This document shows positions 6,586 to 6,648 of a stretch of DNA of 6,648 nucleotides, in pieces. Position numbers and translations under genes: made by a program. The stretch covers positions 1 to 6,648 of the forward strand of contig JACQCN010000312.1 of the NCBI GenBank assembly GCA_016201575.1. Direction: 5' to 3'. The stretch is from Candidatus Rokuibacteriota bacterium. Lineage in GTDB: Bacteria; Methylomirabilota; Methylomirabilia; Rokubacteriales; CSP1-6. The stretch's first letter is position 1; every line of letters begins with the position of its first letter. The notes under the pieces are model-generated. The model ran no database searches and was not told the origin of the DNA. It saw nothing but the letters and a program-made list of their open reading frames with translations.

Positions 6586-6608
6586 CCGTTCGTGAATAAT
6601 GCGGGCTA
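6586..6608 (-). repeat. Right terminal inverted repeat of the palindromic element
   Basis: On the minus strand it begins TAGCCCGCATTATTCACG. On the plus strand the AATAAT at 6595-6600 lies 15 bases before the ribosome site of the next gene and could act as its -10 element; the -35 position (GCCACA) is weak. Confidence 0.6.
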
Positions 6609-6615
6609 ACCCGCT

Positions 6616-6621
6616 GAGGAG
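6616..6621 (+). promoter_or_regulatory. Shine-Dalgarno of the right-edge plus-strand gene
   Basis: GAGGAG sits six bases before the ATG at 6628, an ideal spacing. It is the main evidence that a real gene starts there. Confidence 0.7.
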
Positions 6622-6627
6622 ACCACC

Positions 6628-6648
6628 ATGATCTACGAGTACCGCGCC
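6628..6648 (+). CDS. Start of a divergent plus-strand gene, seven codons visible
   Basis: Only MIYEYRA is visible before the window ends. A well-placed GAGGAG precedes the ATG. Two families commonly begin this way: NIPSNAP-domain proteins (MIYELRTY type) and FmdB zinc-ribbon proteins (MPIYEYRC type). The alanine where FmdB has its first cysteine, and the second-position isoleucine, favour NIPSNAP, but seven residues cannot settle this. It is divergent from envC, with the two inverted-repeat elements between them. Confidence 0.5.

Larger units (their letters stand above)
6399..6608. mobile_element. 210-bp palindromic MITE-like element
   Basis: The ends 6399-6421 and 6586-6608 are reverse complements at 19 of 23 positions, including an uninterrupted ATTATTCACG. 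Inner arms 6443-6470 and 6533-6560 match at 26 of 28 and share GCGGTCCCCGCGGG. Weaker pairing joins these blocks, so nearly the whole element can fold into one hairpin around a 62-base centre. No plausible protein is encoded. The terminal motif GTGAATAATGCGGGCTA recalls ends of IS1380-type elements as I remember them; this was not checked. No clear target-site duplication flanks it. Confidence 0.6.

Noticed and set aside
5094..6599. 501-codon plus-strand open frame across envC and the upstream region
   Set aside because: It is antisense to a well-supported EnvC-like gene and runs through the palindromic element; its product is low-complexity and matches no family. High GC makes long antisense frames common.
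6319..6609. 96-codon plus-strand frame inside the palindromic element
   Set aside because: It crosses both arms of an inverted repeat, has no ribosome site, and encodes only arginine/proline-rich sequence.

Overview
This is a GC-rich window (roughly two thirds G+C or more by eye). It carries one long minus-strand gene train and, at the right edge, the first codons of a divergently transcribed plus-strand gene. The gene set (EnvC-type divisome factor, carboxyl-terminal processing protease, YibQ-like protein, TsaD, NtrB/NtrC pair) indicates a diderm, Gram-negative-type bacterium. High GC, GTG and possibly CTG starts, and GC-rich intergenic motifs of the GAGGCGAAGCC type would suit Rokubacteria/Methylomirabilota or a deltaproteobacterium-like lineage. 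That placement is inference only.

Layout in transcription order, right to left on the minus strand: envC-like (stop at 5046), a 31-bp gap with a strong Shine-Dalgarno, ctpA (5014 to 3749), a 27-bp gap, yibQ-like divergent polysaccharide deacetylase (3721 to 2867), a 4-bp ATGA overlap, and tsaD (2870 to 1872). A 217-bp repetitive GC-rich spacer follows. Then come an NtrB-like PAS/histidine kinase (1654 to 581) and, 2 bp later, an NtrC-like sigma-54 activator (578 to the left edge, cut off inside its AAA+ domain). EnvC, CtpA and YibQ are cell-envelope proteins acting around peptidoglycan cleavage at division. TsaD makes the t6A modification of tRNA and appears translationally coupled to this envelope operon. 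The kinase and response regulator form a two-component pair that may be separately transcribed.

The right end (6281-6627) has no convincing gene. It holds two abutting inverted-repeat structures: a 119-bp segment bounded by 13-bp inverted ends (12 of 13 matching), and a 210-bp, almost fully palindromic element with 23-bp ends and 28-bp inner arms. Both look like miniature inverted-repeat elements or insertion-sequence remnants. They lie exactly where the envC promoter, and in many genomes ftsX, would be expected. The envC reading frame has no ATG here. Its best-supported start is a CTG behind a Shine-Dalgarno, which would give a signal peptide with a twin-arginine-like motif.

Other points worth attention are a YibQ-family protein that has lost most of the family's conserved polar residues, and a 13-bp perfect inverted repeat that could hide the yibQ ribosome binding site and start codon.
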